53,342 bases of DNA from Streptacidiphilus carbonis. GTDB taxonomy: Bacteria > Actinomycetota > Actinomycetes > Streptomycetales > Streptomycetaceae. Within the stretch, counting starts at the first letter, position 1. Each line of letters starts with the position of its first letter. Position numbers and translations under genes: made by a program. The DNA is taken from the NCBI RefSeq assembly GCF_000787775.1, contig NZ_BBPM01000014.1, positions 109,480-162,821 on the forward strand, given 5' to 3'. The notes beneath the pieces are model-generated. The model was not told where the DNA came from, did no database searches, and saw nothing but the letters and a program-made list of their open reading frames with translations. Shown here piece by piece: positions 31,734-39,557 of the stretch.

Positions 31734-32537
31734 TCAGGGCCTGGAGCCGGTGACCACGGTGGCGTCCAGCTCGTCCGAGCGATCGATCCGGGGCAGCAGA
31801 CCGCCGTCGGCGAAGACCGCGGCGGTCTGCGCGGCCTGGCGCCCGCTGGTCTCCATCAGCAGCCGGCCGCCGGGCGCCAGCCACCGGGTCGCCCCGGCGG
31901 CGACCCTCCGCTGCAGGTCGAGACCGTCCGAGCCGCCGTCCAGGGCGACCCTGGCCTCGTGCACCCTGGCCTCGGCCGGCAGCAGGCCGATGGCCTCGGT
32001 GGGCACATAGGGGGCGTTGACGACCAGCAGGTCCACCCGGCCGCGCAGCCGCGGCGGCAGCGGGTCGTAGAGGTCGCCCAGGTGGACCCGGCTGTTGGCG
32101 GCGGTGACATTGCGGCGGGCACAGCGCACGGCCACCGGGTCGATGTCGGCGGCGTGCAGCTCGGCGGCGGGGGTTCCGGCGGCGGCCAGGGCGGCGAGCA
32201 GGGCGACGCCCACGGCGCCGGTGCCGCAGCACAGGTCGACGACGACCGCGTCCGGCGGGGCCAGCGCGGCGGCCTGCCGCACCAGGAACCCCGTGCGCAC
32301 CCGGGGGACGAAGACCTGCAGGTCAACAGCTATCCGCAGGCCGCAGAACTCGGCCCAGCCGAGCACATGCTCCAGCGGGAGCCCCTCGGCGCGGCGGCGG
32401 ACCATGGCGTCCAGCTCGGCCGGGGTGGTCGCGGCGGCGGTCAGCAGCGCCGCCTCGTCCTCGGCGAAGACGCAGCCGGCGGCGCGGAGCCTGGTGACGA
32501 CGGCGTCGAACGAGGACGGCAGAACGGGAGAGGACAT
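31734..32537 (-). CDS. PrmC/HemK-like N5-glutamine methyltransferase
   Basis: 267 residues. Motif I VVDLCCGTGAVGVALLAAL, AADIDPVAVRCARRN, and the substrate motif VVNAPYVPTEAI (NAPY instead of the usual NPPY). The N-terminal helical bundle AAGCVFAEDEAALLTAA, then AEGLPLEHVLGWAEFCGLRI, matches release-factor methyltransferases. This shorter actinobacterial paralogue group is annotated as putative protein-glutamine methyltransferase; the main PrmC is normally elsewhere. The 5' leader hides its ribosome site in a hairpin (32546-32564). Confidence 0.87.
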   Translation of the reverse strand: MSSPVLPSSFDAVVTRLRAAGCVFAEDEAALLTAAATTPAELDAMVRRRAEGLPLEHVLGWAEFCGLRIAVDLQVFVPRVRTGFLVRQAAALAPPDAVVVDLCCGTGAVGVALLAALAAAGTPAAELHAADIDPVAVRCARRNVTAANSRVHLGDLYDPLPPRLRGRVDLLVVNAPYVPTEAIGLLPAEARVHEARVALDGGSDGLDLQRRVAAGATRWLAPGGRLLMETSGRQAAQTAAVFADGGLLPRIDRSDELDATVVTGSRP

Positions 32538-32577
32538 ACGGGAAGCCTTTCGGTGTACCGAAGGATGCTCGTCCCGT
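32538..32577 (-). promoter_or_regulatory. Nested hairpin masking the methyltransferase ribosome-binding site
   Basis: CCTTtCGGT (32546-32554) pairs with ACCGAAGG (32557-32564) around a 2-base loop with one bulge, and ACGGGA (32538-32543) pairs with TCCCGT (32572-32577) outside it. On the minus strand the AAAGG ribosome site (8 bases from the ATG at 32537) lies inside the inner stem, so translation may depend on its opening. Confidence 0.5.
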
Positions 32578-32881
32578 ACCGGCCCAGAAGGCTCTGCGAG
32601 GGCCTAGGAGGCTCGGGAGGAGAGCACCCGGACTACTGCGACAGCGGTAATCGGTCTCACCTCCCCGGTCGGCGCCTCACTGGCTGAGCGCCACAGTACC
32701 CGATCGCCGCCCGCCGCACCGCCCCCGGCCCCGGGCCGCCTGCGGCGGATCTGGCATATGCACCCAACTTGCTTTGTTTGGCGTACTCTTGGGCCCGGCC
32801 AGAACCCACGGGGGCGGGTGGTCCGACGGCCGTTCGGGACCGCCCGGGAGCAGTACACCCCTGGGGCGAAGGAGACCGACC
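32578..32881. other. Intergenic DNA between divergent genes
   Basis: About 300 bp between the methyltransferase leader and the small ORF at 32882. It contains an AT-richer stretch (32755-32790, CATATGCACCCAACTTGC onward) that may be a promoter, with TACTCT at 32784-32789 as a possible -10 for rightward transcription, and AAGGAG at 32869-32874. No gene or stable RNA is recognised. Confidence 0.4.
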
Positions 32882-33097
32882 GTGGTACCGCAACGGCACA
32901 CGAGGGACACCCGCAGTCCGGGCCCGTTCGCCGGGTCCGTCGAGGACGGCGGGTCCGGACGCGCACAGCTGCGCGCCTACGACCGGATCGTCCTGGGCAT
33001 GGACCCCGGCACCGTCCTGGGCTCGGCCTCGGCACCACTGGCGCCGCCGCGTCCGGCCCCGCGGGCGTCCGGCCTGTTCGGCCTGCTCTGGTGCTGA
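32882..33097 (+). CDS. Small hypothetical protein
   Basis: 71 residues from the GTG at 32882, which follows AAGGAG. It contains AYDRIVLGMDPGTVLGSASA in the middle and ends FGLLWC. Codon use fits coding DNA and a plausible promoter lies upstream, but no family is recognised. It converges on hrpB, which ends 44 bp downstream. It could be a species- or genus-specific small protein. Confidence 0.5.
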   Translation: MVPQRHTRDTRSPGPFAGSVEDGGSGRAQLRAYDRIVLGMDPGTVLGSASAPLAPPRPAPRASGLFGLLWC

Positions 33098-33141
33098 CCC
33101 GCTGTGGTGCTGACCCGTTGACGTGCTCTGGAGCGGACCCG

Positions 33142-35721
33142 TCAGGCGTCCCTGCGCGGGTTGGCCCGCCGGGTCGGCTGGGCGGCGGTGGGGTCCTCCG
33201 GCCAGGGGTGGCGCGGGTAGCGGCCGCGCAGGTCGGCCCGGACGGCGCGGTAGCCCTCGCGCCAGAACGAGGCCAGGTCGCCGGTGACGGCGGCCGGACG
33301 GCCGGCGGGCGACAGCAGATGCACCGTCAGCGGGACGCGTCCGCCCGCCAGCCGCGGGGTCTCCTGCCAGCCGAACAGCTCCTGCAGCTTGACCGCGAGG
33401 ACCGGCCGGTCGCCGGAGTAGTCGACCCGGATCCGGGATCCTGAGGGGACCGCGATCCGCTCCGGGGCCAACTCGTCCAGCCGTCCGGCCGCGCCGGAGG
33501 CCCAGGGCAGCAGCCGGGCCAGCGCCGAGGCGGTGCCGATCCGCTCCAGGTCCGCGCGGCGCCGGGCCCGGGAGAGCTCGGGGTCCAGCCAGTCGGCGGC
33601 CCGGTCGAGCAGCGCCGCGTCGGACACGTCCGGCCAGGGGTCGCCGAGCTCGCGGTGCAGGAACGCCAGCCGCTGCCGCAGTCCGTCGGCCTCCGCCGAC
33701 CAGCTGAGCATTCGGGCGACGCCCTCGGCGGCCAGCCCGTCCAGCAGCGCCGTCCGCAGCAGGGTCCGGTCCGGGGCCGACAGCGGCTCGGCCGCGAGTT
33801 CGACCGCCCCCAGCGACTCCACCCTGCGGGCGGCCACATCGCCGCGCCGCGCCCCCGGCGGCACCGCCCAGCGGACCTCCTCACGCTCCGTCAGCAGTGG
33901 GGCACCCGCGCGCCGTGCGGTGGCCCCGTCCAGGGCTGCGGCCAACCGCACCCGGGCGGAGGGCGATCCGGCGGGCCGGTCGGCGACGGCCACCGCGATC
34001 CACTCGGCGCCGGACAGTGCGGATCCCGCGGCGGTCTCGGCGGCGGTGCCGGAGGCCATCAGGTAGGAGGCGCGCGCCCCCGGCTCAGGCGCCCCGCCAC
34101 GCGCCCGCGCGATGCGCTCGGGGAAGGCCAGCGCGATCAGCAGGCCGGCCGCGGCGGCGTCCGCGATATGCGTGCTGCTCCCCGGTCCCGTTTGGTCCGG
34201 ATCGTCAGCACCGGCATTGCGCCGCAGCCGGCGGACCTCCTCGCGCCACCGGGCGGCATAGGGGTCGCGCCCGTTCCTGACGGTGCGCCAGACGGCGCCC
34301 AGGTCGTCGCCGAGGGCACGTGGCGGCTCCTCGGAGAGCAGCGCCACCAGCTCCGCCGCCCGGCGCTCCCCCACCAGCGGCGCGCCGTCCAGGAGTGCCC
34401 GGGCCAGCCGGGGGTGCAGCCCGGTGCGGGCGATCCCGGCGCCGCGTCCGGTCGCCCGTCCATCGGCGTCGACCGCGCCCAGCGCGGTCAGCGACTCCCG
34501 CGCGGCGGCCATCGCACCGTCCGGCGGTGCGTCGGGCAGGGCGAGCCCGACCGCGCCGGGCGCGCCCCAGCAGGCGGCCTGCAGAGCGAAGGCGGTGAGG
34601 TCGGCCAGCAGGATCTCGGGCGTCGGCAGTGCCCTGGCCCGGGCGTCCTCGACCTCGGCCCAGCAGCGGTAGACCGCACCGGGGGCCTCGCGCCCGGCGC
34701 GACCGGCCCGCTGCCGCCCGGTCGCCAGCGAGGCCCGCACCGTGACCAGACTGGACAGCCCCCGCGCGTGGTCGGTGCGCGGCTCCCGGGCCAGCCCGCA
34801 GTCGACCACGCTGCGCACCCCGGGGACGGTGAGAGACGACTCGGCCACCGAGGTGGACAGCACGACCCGGCGCCGGTCACCGGTCGGGCCGAGCACCGCG
34901 TCCTGCACGGCCCGGTCGGCCCGGCCGTGCAGCTGCAGCACCTCGGCGCCGTCCGCCCCGGCCAGCAGGCCGGCCACCCGGGCGATCTCACCCGCCCCCG
35001 GCAGGAAGCACAGCACGTCCCCGTCCCGCTCCCGCAGCGCCCTGAGCACGGTCGCGGCGACATGTTCCAGCAGGGCCGGATCGGTCCGCAGGCCCTGCGG
35101 CGGCCGGACCGGACGGGGCGGCGGGGCCCAGACAACCTCCACCGGGTGCTGGATCCCCTCGGCCGTGACCACCGGCGCCGGGGCGCCGTCGCCGAGCAGT
35201 CCGGCCCAGGCGGCGGTGTCCGAGGTCGCCGAGGCGCAGACCAGTCGCAGCTCCGGGCGGAGCGCGGCGCGCACGTCCAGCAGGAACGCCAGCGCCGTGT
35301 CCGCGTCCAGATGGCGTTCATGGCACTCGTCCAGCAGCACGACGTCCACCCCGTCCAGCTCCTGGTCCCGCTGCAGCCGCTGGAGCAGCACCCCGGTGGT
35401 GACCACCTCCACCACGGCGCTCGGACCGACCCGGCGCTCCCCGCGCACGGTGAAGCCGACGTCCTCCCCCACCGGCGTCCCCAGCAGCCAGGCCATCCGC
35501 CGCGCCGCCGCCCGCACCGCCAGCCGCCGCGGCTCGGCGACCAGCACCCGCCGCCGGGTCTCGGACCCGCCGCCGAGCAGCCCGGCCAGCGCCAGCGGCA
35601 CCAGCGTGGTCTTCCCGGTCCCGGGCGGCGCCTCCAGCACGGCGGCACCGCGCTCCGCGAGCGCGCGCCGCAGCCCGGGCAGGGCGGAGCGGACGGGGAG
35701 GTCGAGCCAGGCGGGGTTCAT
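33142..35721 (-). CDS. hrpB: ATP-dependent helicase HrpB
   Basis: 859 residues, DEAH-box superfamily 2. Walker A is APPGTGKTTLVPLALA, motif II is LLDECHERHLDADTALAF (DECH), motif III CASATSDTAAW, and motif VI ATGRQRAGRAGREAPGAVYRCW. The long C-terminal HrpB-specific domain ends VKLQELFGWQETPRLAGGRVPLTVHLLSPAGRPAAVTGDLASFW. It probably unwinds RNA; the physiological role is unclear and the gene is non-essential in other bacteria. The ATG at 35721 gives the conserved N-terminus MNPAWLDLPVR; longer frames run into the PfkB gene region. Confidence 0.94.
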   Translation of the reverse strand: MNPAWLDLPVRSALPGLRRALAERGAAVLEAPPGTGKTTLVPLALAGLLGGGSETRRRVLVAEPRRLAVRAAARRMAWLLGTPVGEDVGFTVRGERRVGPSAVVEVVTTGVLLQRLQRDQELDGVDVVLLDECHERHLDADTALAFLLDVRAALRPELRLVCASATSDTAAWAGLLGDGAPAPVVTAEGIQHPVEVVWAPPPRPVRPPQGLRTDPALLEHVAATVLRALRERDGDVLCFLPGAGEIARVAGLLAGADGAEVLQLHGRADRAVQDAVLGPTGDRRRVVLSTSVAESSLTVPGVRSVVDCGLAREPRTDHARGLSSLVTVRASLATGRQRAGRAGREAPGAVYRCWAEVEDARARALPTPEILLADLTAFALQAACWGAPGAVGLALPDAPPDGAMAAARESLTALGAVDADGRATGRGAGIARTGLHPRLARALLDGAPLVGERRAAELVALLSEEPPRALGDDLGAVWRTVRNGRDPYAARWREEVRRLRRNAGADDPDQTGPGSSTHIADAAAAGLLIALAFPERIARARGGAPEPGARASYLMASGTAAETAAGSALSGAEWIAVAVADRPAGSPSARVRLAAALDGATARRAGAPLLTEREEVRWAVPPGARRGDVAARRVESLGAVELAAEPLSAPDRTLLRTALLDGLAAEGVARMLSWSAEADGLRQRLAFLHRELGDPWPDVSDAALLDRAADWLDPELSRARRRADLERIGTASALARLLPWASGAAGRLDELAPERIAVPSGSRIRVDYSGDRPVLAVKLQELFGWQETPRLAGGRVPLTVHLLSPAGRPAAVTGDLASFWREGYRAVRADLRGRYPRHPWPEDPTAAQPTRRANPRRDA

Positions 35722-35772
35722 TGGGGCAGTCTCGCACTCCACCGTGCTCACCCCGGTGTGGAGAATGGCCTG

Positions 35773-36705
35773 ATGACCGACTTCCTTGTGATCGGCGAGA
35801 GCGTCGCCGACATCGTCCGCACGCCCGGGCGGGACGATGTGCCGCATCCCGGCGGCAGCCCCGCCAATGTCGCCTACGGCCTGGCCAGGCTCGGCCACGA
35901 CGCCTCACTGCTGACCCAGCTCGGCGCCGACCGGATGGGCGAGCTGATCGCCGCGCACCTGCGCTCGGCAGGGGTGCGGCTGCTCTCGGACGGTCAGCAG
36001 CACGTGCGGACGCCGACGGCGGTGGTCACCCTGGACGGCGGCGGCCATGCCGAGTACGCCTTCGACATCGACTGGACGCTGCGCCCCACGCAGCCGCCGT
36101 CCACCCCCCGCCACGTCCACCTGGGCTCCATCGCGGCCGTCAAGCAACCGGGTGCGGAGACCACCGCCGCACTCGCCGAATCGCTGCGCGGGCGGGCGAC
36201 AGTCAGCTACGACCCCAACGTCCGGATCGAGTTGATGGGCGCTCACGGGGAGGCGGTGCGGCGGGTCGAGCGGTGCGTGGCGCTGAGCGACCTGGTCAAG
36301 GCCAGCGACGAGGACCTGGCCTGGCTCTACCCGGGGCTCCCGGTTCCGGAGGTCGCCGACCGCTGGCTCGCCCTCGGCCCCGCGCTGGTGCTGGTCACCA
36401 GGGGTGGTGACGGCGCCTCGGCCTTCGTCCTCAGTGACGGGGCAGCCAAGGAGGTGGCCTCCCCCGCCGTCCCCACCACGGTGGTCGACACCGTCGGCGC
36501 CGGCGACTCCTTCATGTCCGCGACCCTGGACGCCCTCGCCGCCCTGGACCTGCTCGGCGCCCCGGCCCGTCCCGGCCTCGCCGCCCTGACGGCCCCCGCC
36601 CTGGACCGCGTCCTCACCCACGCCGGCCGGGCGGCCGCCGTCACCGTCTCCCGCGCCGGCGCCAACCCGCCCGACCGGCAGGAGCTGCAGGATCCAACTC
36701 TCTGA
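35773..36705 (+). CDS. PfkB-family carbohydrate kinase
   Basis: 310 residues. N-terminal MTDFLVIGESVADIVR and GGSPANVAYGLARLG are the first PfkB signature. The second, DTVGAGDSFMSATLDALAAL, places the catalytic base D245 in GAGD. YDPNVR (146-151) and NEXE-type KASDEDLAWL also fit ribokinase/fructokinase relatives. It phosphorylates a sugar, fructose being the common substrate for this sequence type, but specificity is not proven. It is divergent from hrpB with only 51 bp between starts. Confidence 0.92.
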   Translation: MTDFLVIGESVADIVRTPGRDDVPHPGGSPANVAYGLARLGHDASLLTQLGADRMGELIAAHLRSAGVRLLSDGQQHVRTPTAVVTLDGGGHAEYAFDIDWTLRPTQPPSTPRHVHLGSIAAVKQPGAETTAALAESLRGRATVSYDPNVRIELMGAHGEAVRRVERCVALSDLVKASDEDLAWLYPGLPVPEVADRWLALGPALVLVTRGGDGASAFVLSDGAAKEVASPAVPTTVVDTVGAGDSFMSATLDALAALDLLGAPARPGLAALTAPALDRVLTHAGRAAAVTVSRAGANPPDRQELQDPTL

Positions 36706-36713
36706 ACCGGCCG

Positions 36714-37346
36714 TCAGCCCGGGAGCCCCGCTGCCGCCACCCGCAACGCCCGCTCCAGTACGGCGTGCAGCCCGGCCGCACTCCCGTCGGCGCTGTTCCA
36801 CGCCCACTCCTCCACCGCGACCCGCAGCGCGGTGTTGATCATTGCGGCCTGCACCCGCGGCTCCAGGTCGCCCGCGCCGCGGCCGGTGCCTTCGGCCACG
36901 GCCTCGGCGAAGACCGGTTCGGCCTGCTGGTGGACCTGCAGCCAGACGGCGCGCAGCCCGTCCTCGTCCCTGGTGAGCCGGATCAGTCCGCGCAGCGCCT
37001 CCGCCTGCTCGGGCGTGACGGTGAGCAGCCTCCCCGCGCCCGCACCCACGGTGAACAGCGGGGTGCCCGGGCGCCATTCGCGCAGCCGTTCCGCCAACAC
37101 GCCGACCCCGGAGGCCAGCAGCGGCTCCACGCACTGCTCCTTGCTGGCGAAGTAGCGCCACAGCGTGCGCTGGGAGATGCCGACGGCCTGGGCGATCTCC
37201 TCTGCCGAGGTGGCGGCCACGCCCTTGGCCGCGAACAGCCGCACGGCCTCCTGGGCGATCTCCAGCCGGGTGGCGGCCTTGCGCCGCTCGGTCAGCGGCG
37301 GCCGTCCCATTCGCGCCGACGCCTGCTGCCCCGTCCCCTGTTCCAT
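36714..37346 (-). CDS. TetR-family regulator, probable repressor of the divergent SDR gene
   Basis: 210 residues. N-terminal HTH (about 25-70): RLEIAQEAVRLFAAKGVAATSAEEIAQAVGISQRTLWRYFASKEQCVEPLL, the TetR DNA-binding signature. The C-terminal ligand domain is unassigned. It is divergent from the SDR gene at 37471, with two palindromes between them, the usual layout for a repressor controlling itself and a detoxifying oxidoreductase. The ATG at 37346 gives 15 residues before MGRPPL; a start at that internal Met is possible. Confidence 0.91.
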   Translation of the reverse strand: MEQGTGQQASARMGRPPLTERRKAATRLEIAQEAVRLFAAKGVAATSAEEIAQAVGISQRTLWRYFASKEQCVEPLLASGVGVLAERLREWRPGTPLFTVGAGAGRLLTVTPEQAEALRGLIRLTRDEDGLRAVWLQVHQQAEPVFAEAVAEGTGRGAGDLEPRVQAAMINTALRVAVEEWAWNSADGSAAGLHAVLERALRVAAAGLPG

Positions 37347-37367
37347 TCCCCCAGGCTAGCGCTTTTC

Positions 37368-37380
37368 GTCACTCACTGAC
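37368..37380. promoter_or_regulatory. Palindrome 1 between tetR and SDR gene
   Basis: GTCA-CTCAC-TGAC, a 13-bp inverted repeat, 21 bp upstream of the TetR start. A second palindrome follows four bases later. Candidate operator for the TetR protein. Confidence 0.45.
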
Positions 37381-37384
37381 TTTC

Positions 37385-37399
37385 TGGCACTTCCTGCCA
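37385..37399. promoter_or_regulatory. Palindrome 2 between tetR and SDR gene
   Basis: TGGCA-CTTCC-TGCCA, a perfect 5-bp inverted repeat, lies between the two divergent starts. Spacing from palindrome 1 is about 17 bp centre to centre, so two TetR dimers could bind neighbouring faces. Confidence 0.5.
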
Positions 37400-37470
37400 C
37401 AAAGTTGTAGCGTCGGACCCAGCACGCCAGCGCATGGGCAAGGAAGCAGCACGTAAGCAGGGAGCACGTC

Positions 37471-38238
37471 ATGAGCAGCAGCACCGGCCTCACCGGCAAG
37501 AGCGTCGTCGTCACCGGCGCAGGCTCGGGCATCGGCCGCGCCACCGCCCTGAAGTTCGCCGCCGAGGGCGCGAAGGTCCTGATCGCCGACCTCAACGCCG
37601 AGGGCGCCAAGGCCGTCGTCGAGGAGATCGAGGCCGCCGGTGGCACCGCCCTCGCGGTCGTCGGCGACCTGAGCGAGCAGAGCGTGGTGGACGAGGTCGT
37701 AGCCACCGCTGTGGCCTCCTTCGGCGGCCTGGACGTCCTGGTCAACAACGCGGGCATCATGGACCGGATGTCCGCCCTCGGCGAGACCGGCGACGCCGAG
37801 TGGGAGCGGGTGATCCGGATCAACCTGACCGCGCCGTTCCTGCTCACCCGCGCCGCCCTGCCGCACATGCTCGCGGCGGGCAAGGGCACCATCGTCTCCA
37901 CCGCGTCCGAGGCCTCCCTGCGCGGGAGCGCGGCCGGCGCCGCCTACACCGCGTCCAAGCACGCGGTGGCCGGGCTCACCAAGTCCCTCGCGGTGATGTA
38001 CCGGGACAAGGGCATCCGCGCCAACGCCATCGCACCCGGCGGCACCGTCACCAACATCCAGGTCCAGCCGGACGCGGGTGCCCAGGGCCCCGCCGTCCTC
38101 GGCTCCTACATGGGCAACGTCGGCCGCACCGCGGACGCCGCCGAGCAGGCCGCCGCGATCCTCTTCCTCGCCTCGGACGCCGCCAGCAACATCAACGGCG
38201 TCATCCTCCCGGTCGACAACGGCTGGTCGGCGGTCTGA
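37471..38238 (+). CDS. SDR family NAD(P)-dependent oxidoreductase
   Basis: 255 residues, classical short-chain dehydrogenase: cofactor motif TGAGSGIG (15-22), DLNAEGAKA after strand 2 (Asp favours NAD), NNAG (about 91-94), catalytic Ser in IVSTASEASLRGS, and Tyr/Lys in YTASKHA. The C-terminal IRANAIAPGGTVTNI and LFLASDAASNINGVILPVDNGW are standard. Oxidises or reduces an alcohol or ketone of unknown identity. Control by the divergent TetR is likely. CAGGGAGCACGTC precedes the ATG. Confidence 0.93.
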   Translation: MSSSTGLTGKSVVVTGAGSGIGRATALKFAAEGAKVLIADLNAEGAKAVVEEIEAAGGTALAVVGDLSEQSVVDEVVATAVASFGGLDVLVNNAGIMDRMSALGETGDAEWERVIRINLTAPFLLTRAALPHMLAAGKGTIVSTASEASLRGSAAGAAYTASKHAVAGLTKSLAVMYRDKGIRANAIAPGGTVTNIQVQPDAGAQGPAVLGSYMGNVGRTADAAEQAAAILFLASDAASNINGVILPVDNGWSAV

Positions 38239-38256
38239 TCCCGCTTCCGCCGGGCC

Positions 38257-38502
38257 TCAGCCCCGGACCACCGCCGCCTCGGCCCTGGCCTTGGGCGCTC
38301 CCTTCACCACCAGCTCGTCCAACAACGTCCGGGTGGCCTCCGCCACCGCCTCGACGGCGGCGTCGAACGCGTCCTTGTTGTGCGCGGCCGGCGCCCGGAA
38401 CCCCGACACCTTCCGCACGTACTGCAGGGCCGCGGCCCTGATGTCCTCGTCCTCCACCTCGGGCATGACCGGCGGGCGGAGCGTCTTGATGCTTCGGCAC
38501 AT
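38257..38502 (-). CDS. DUF2277 small protein
   Basis: 81 residues beginning MCRSIKTLRPP, the invariant opening of DUF2277. The conserved tail LQYVRKVSGFRAPAAHNKDA follows. The family is widespread in actinobacteria and proteobacteria; function unknown. The conserved Cys at position 2 may matter. The ribosome site GGAGG lies unusually close (one base) to the ATG, so initiation may be weak. It converges on the SDR gene with a 18-bp gap. Confidence 0.92.
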   Translation of the reverse strand: MCRSIKTLRPPVMPEVEDEDIRAAALQYVRKVSGFRAPAAHNKDAFDAAVEAVAEATRTLLDELVVKGAPKARAEAAVVRG

Positions 38503-38618
38503 GCCTCCAGTGTGCGCGCTCGGGGCGCACCGGACACCGGACCGCATCCGAGCGCAGCGATCAGGGGCGGGTGGCCGTGGGGGTTCCCTTCTTCCGGGGG
38601 GCGGCCCACCCTGGCGGG

Positions 38619-39380
38619 ATGCGACTGGACGGGCGGGCGGCGATCGTCACCGGGGGCTCTCGGGGTATCGGATTTGCTGTCGCCGAAGGATTGTCGGCGG
38701 CCGGGGCGGATGTGCTGGTGACCGCGCGGGACAGCGCCGGTGTCGAGGCGGCCGTCAAGAGGCTGCGGGCGGTCACGGGTGAGCGGCGCGGCAGGGTCGA
38801 CGGCGGCACCGGCTCGGCGGGGGACCCCTCTGCCGTAGCTGAGTGGGTAGGCAGCTGCGTGCGGCTGTTCGGCTCCGTGGACTTCGTCGTCAACAACGCC
38901 GGGGCCAACCAGCCGTTGGCTCCGGCCGTCGACGGGGATCCGGCGGTGTGGTTGGAGACCTTCGCCGTCAATGTGCACGGGCCGCTCGCGCTGGTGCGTG
39001 CCGCGTGGACGGCGTGGATGCGGGAGCACGGCGGCGCGGTGGTGAATGTGGTGACCGAGGGCGTTCACGGGGCGGGACCGGGGTTGGCCGCGTACGAGAC
39101 CAGCAAGGCGGCGCTGCTGCAGCTGACCCGTCATCTCGCCGCCGAGTTGGCCCCCGGCGTACGGGTCAACTCGGTCTCCCCGGGGCTGGTGCGAACGGAA
39201 CTGGCCCGGCACTACTGGGAGTCGGCGCAACAGCGGCTGGCCTCCGCCACTCCGATGCAGCGACTCGGCGAGCCGGAGGACATCGCTGCGGCCGTGGTCT
39301 GGCTCCTGTCCCCTGCGGCCGGGTGGGTCACCGGAAGCGACCTGTTGGTCGACGGGGGGCGCCGGGTGGCACCGCGGTGA
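38619..39380 (+). CDS. SDR family oxidoreductase with Ser-to-Thr at the active site
   Basis: 253 residues. TGGSRGIG (11-18), NNAG (about 94-97), YETSK with Tyr and Lys intact, and the C-terminal SPAAGWVTGSDLLVDGG. The usual catalytic Ser, 13 residues before the Tyr, is replaced by Thr (VVNVVTEGVHG). Thr can sometimes serve, so activity is possible but altered. The substrate is unknown. Family and length are normal. The ATG at 38619 lacks a clear ribosome site; the longer frame from 38571 is less likely. Confidence 0.88.
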   Translation: MRLDGRAAIVTGGSRGIGFAVAEGLSAAGADVLVTARDSAGVEAAVKRLRAVTGERRGRVDGGTGSAGDPSAVAEWVGSCVRLFGSVDFVVNNAGANQPLAPAVDGDPAVWLETFAVNVHGPLALVRAAWTAWMREHGGAVVNVVTEGVHGAGPGLAAYETSKAALLQLTRHLAAELAPGVRVNSVSPGLVRTELARHYWESAQQRLASATPMQRLGEPEDIAAAVVWLLSPAAGWVTGSDLLVDGGRRVAPR

Positions 39381-39426
39381 CGGTCGCTGATGAGGGATCT
39401 TGACTGCGGCGTCTGCGTGGCTGACC

Positions 39427-39506
39427 GCGCAGTTCCCCGCGCCCCTGGATGGTGCAACTGAACCGCTGCGAGCAAGTTGCACCATCCAGGGGCGCGGGAA
39501 CTGCGC
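39427..39506. terminator. Long hairpin between converging genes (family copy 3)
   Basis: Left arm 39427-39459 and right arm 39475-39506 are complementary over 32 bp with a single unpaired C and a 15-base loop. The left arm starts with the core GCGCAGTTCCCCGCGCCCCT found identically at 8853. It lies between the SDR gene (ends 39380) and the phosphotransferase gene (ends 39558), which face each other. Probable bidirectional terminator. Confidence 0.75.
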
Positions 39507-39557
39507 GACAAGCCGTGCACAAGCCGCGGTCGAACCGCTGCTGTCAGAAGCCCCCGC

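Noticed and set aside
38832-38866. tRNA-like D-arm sequence (GTAGCTGAGTGGGTAGGCAG)
   Set aside because: It lies inside the coding sequence of the second SDR gene, and no acceptor stem, anticodon arm or T-arm can be built around it.
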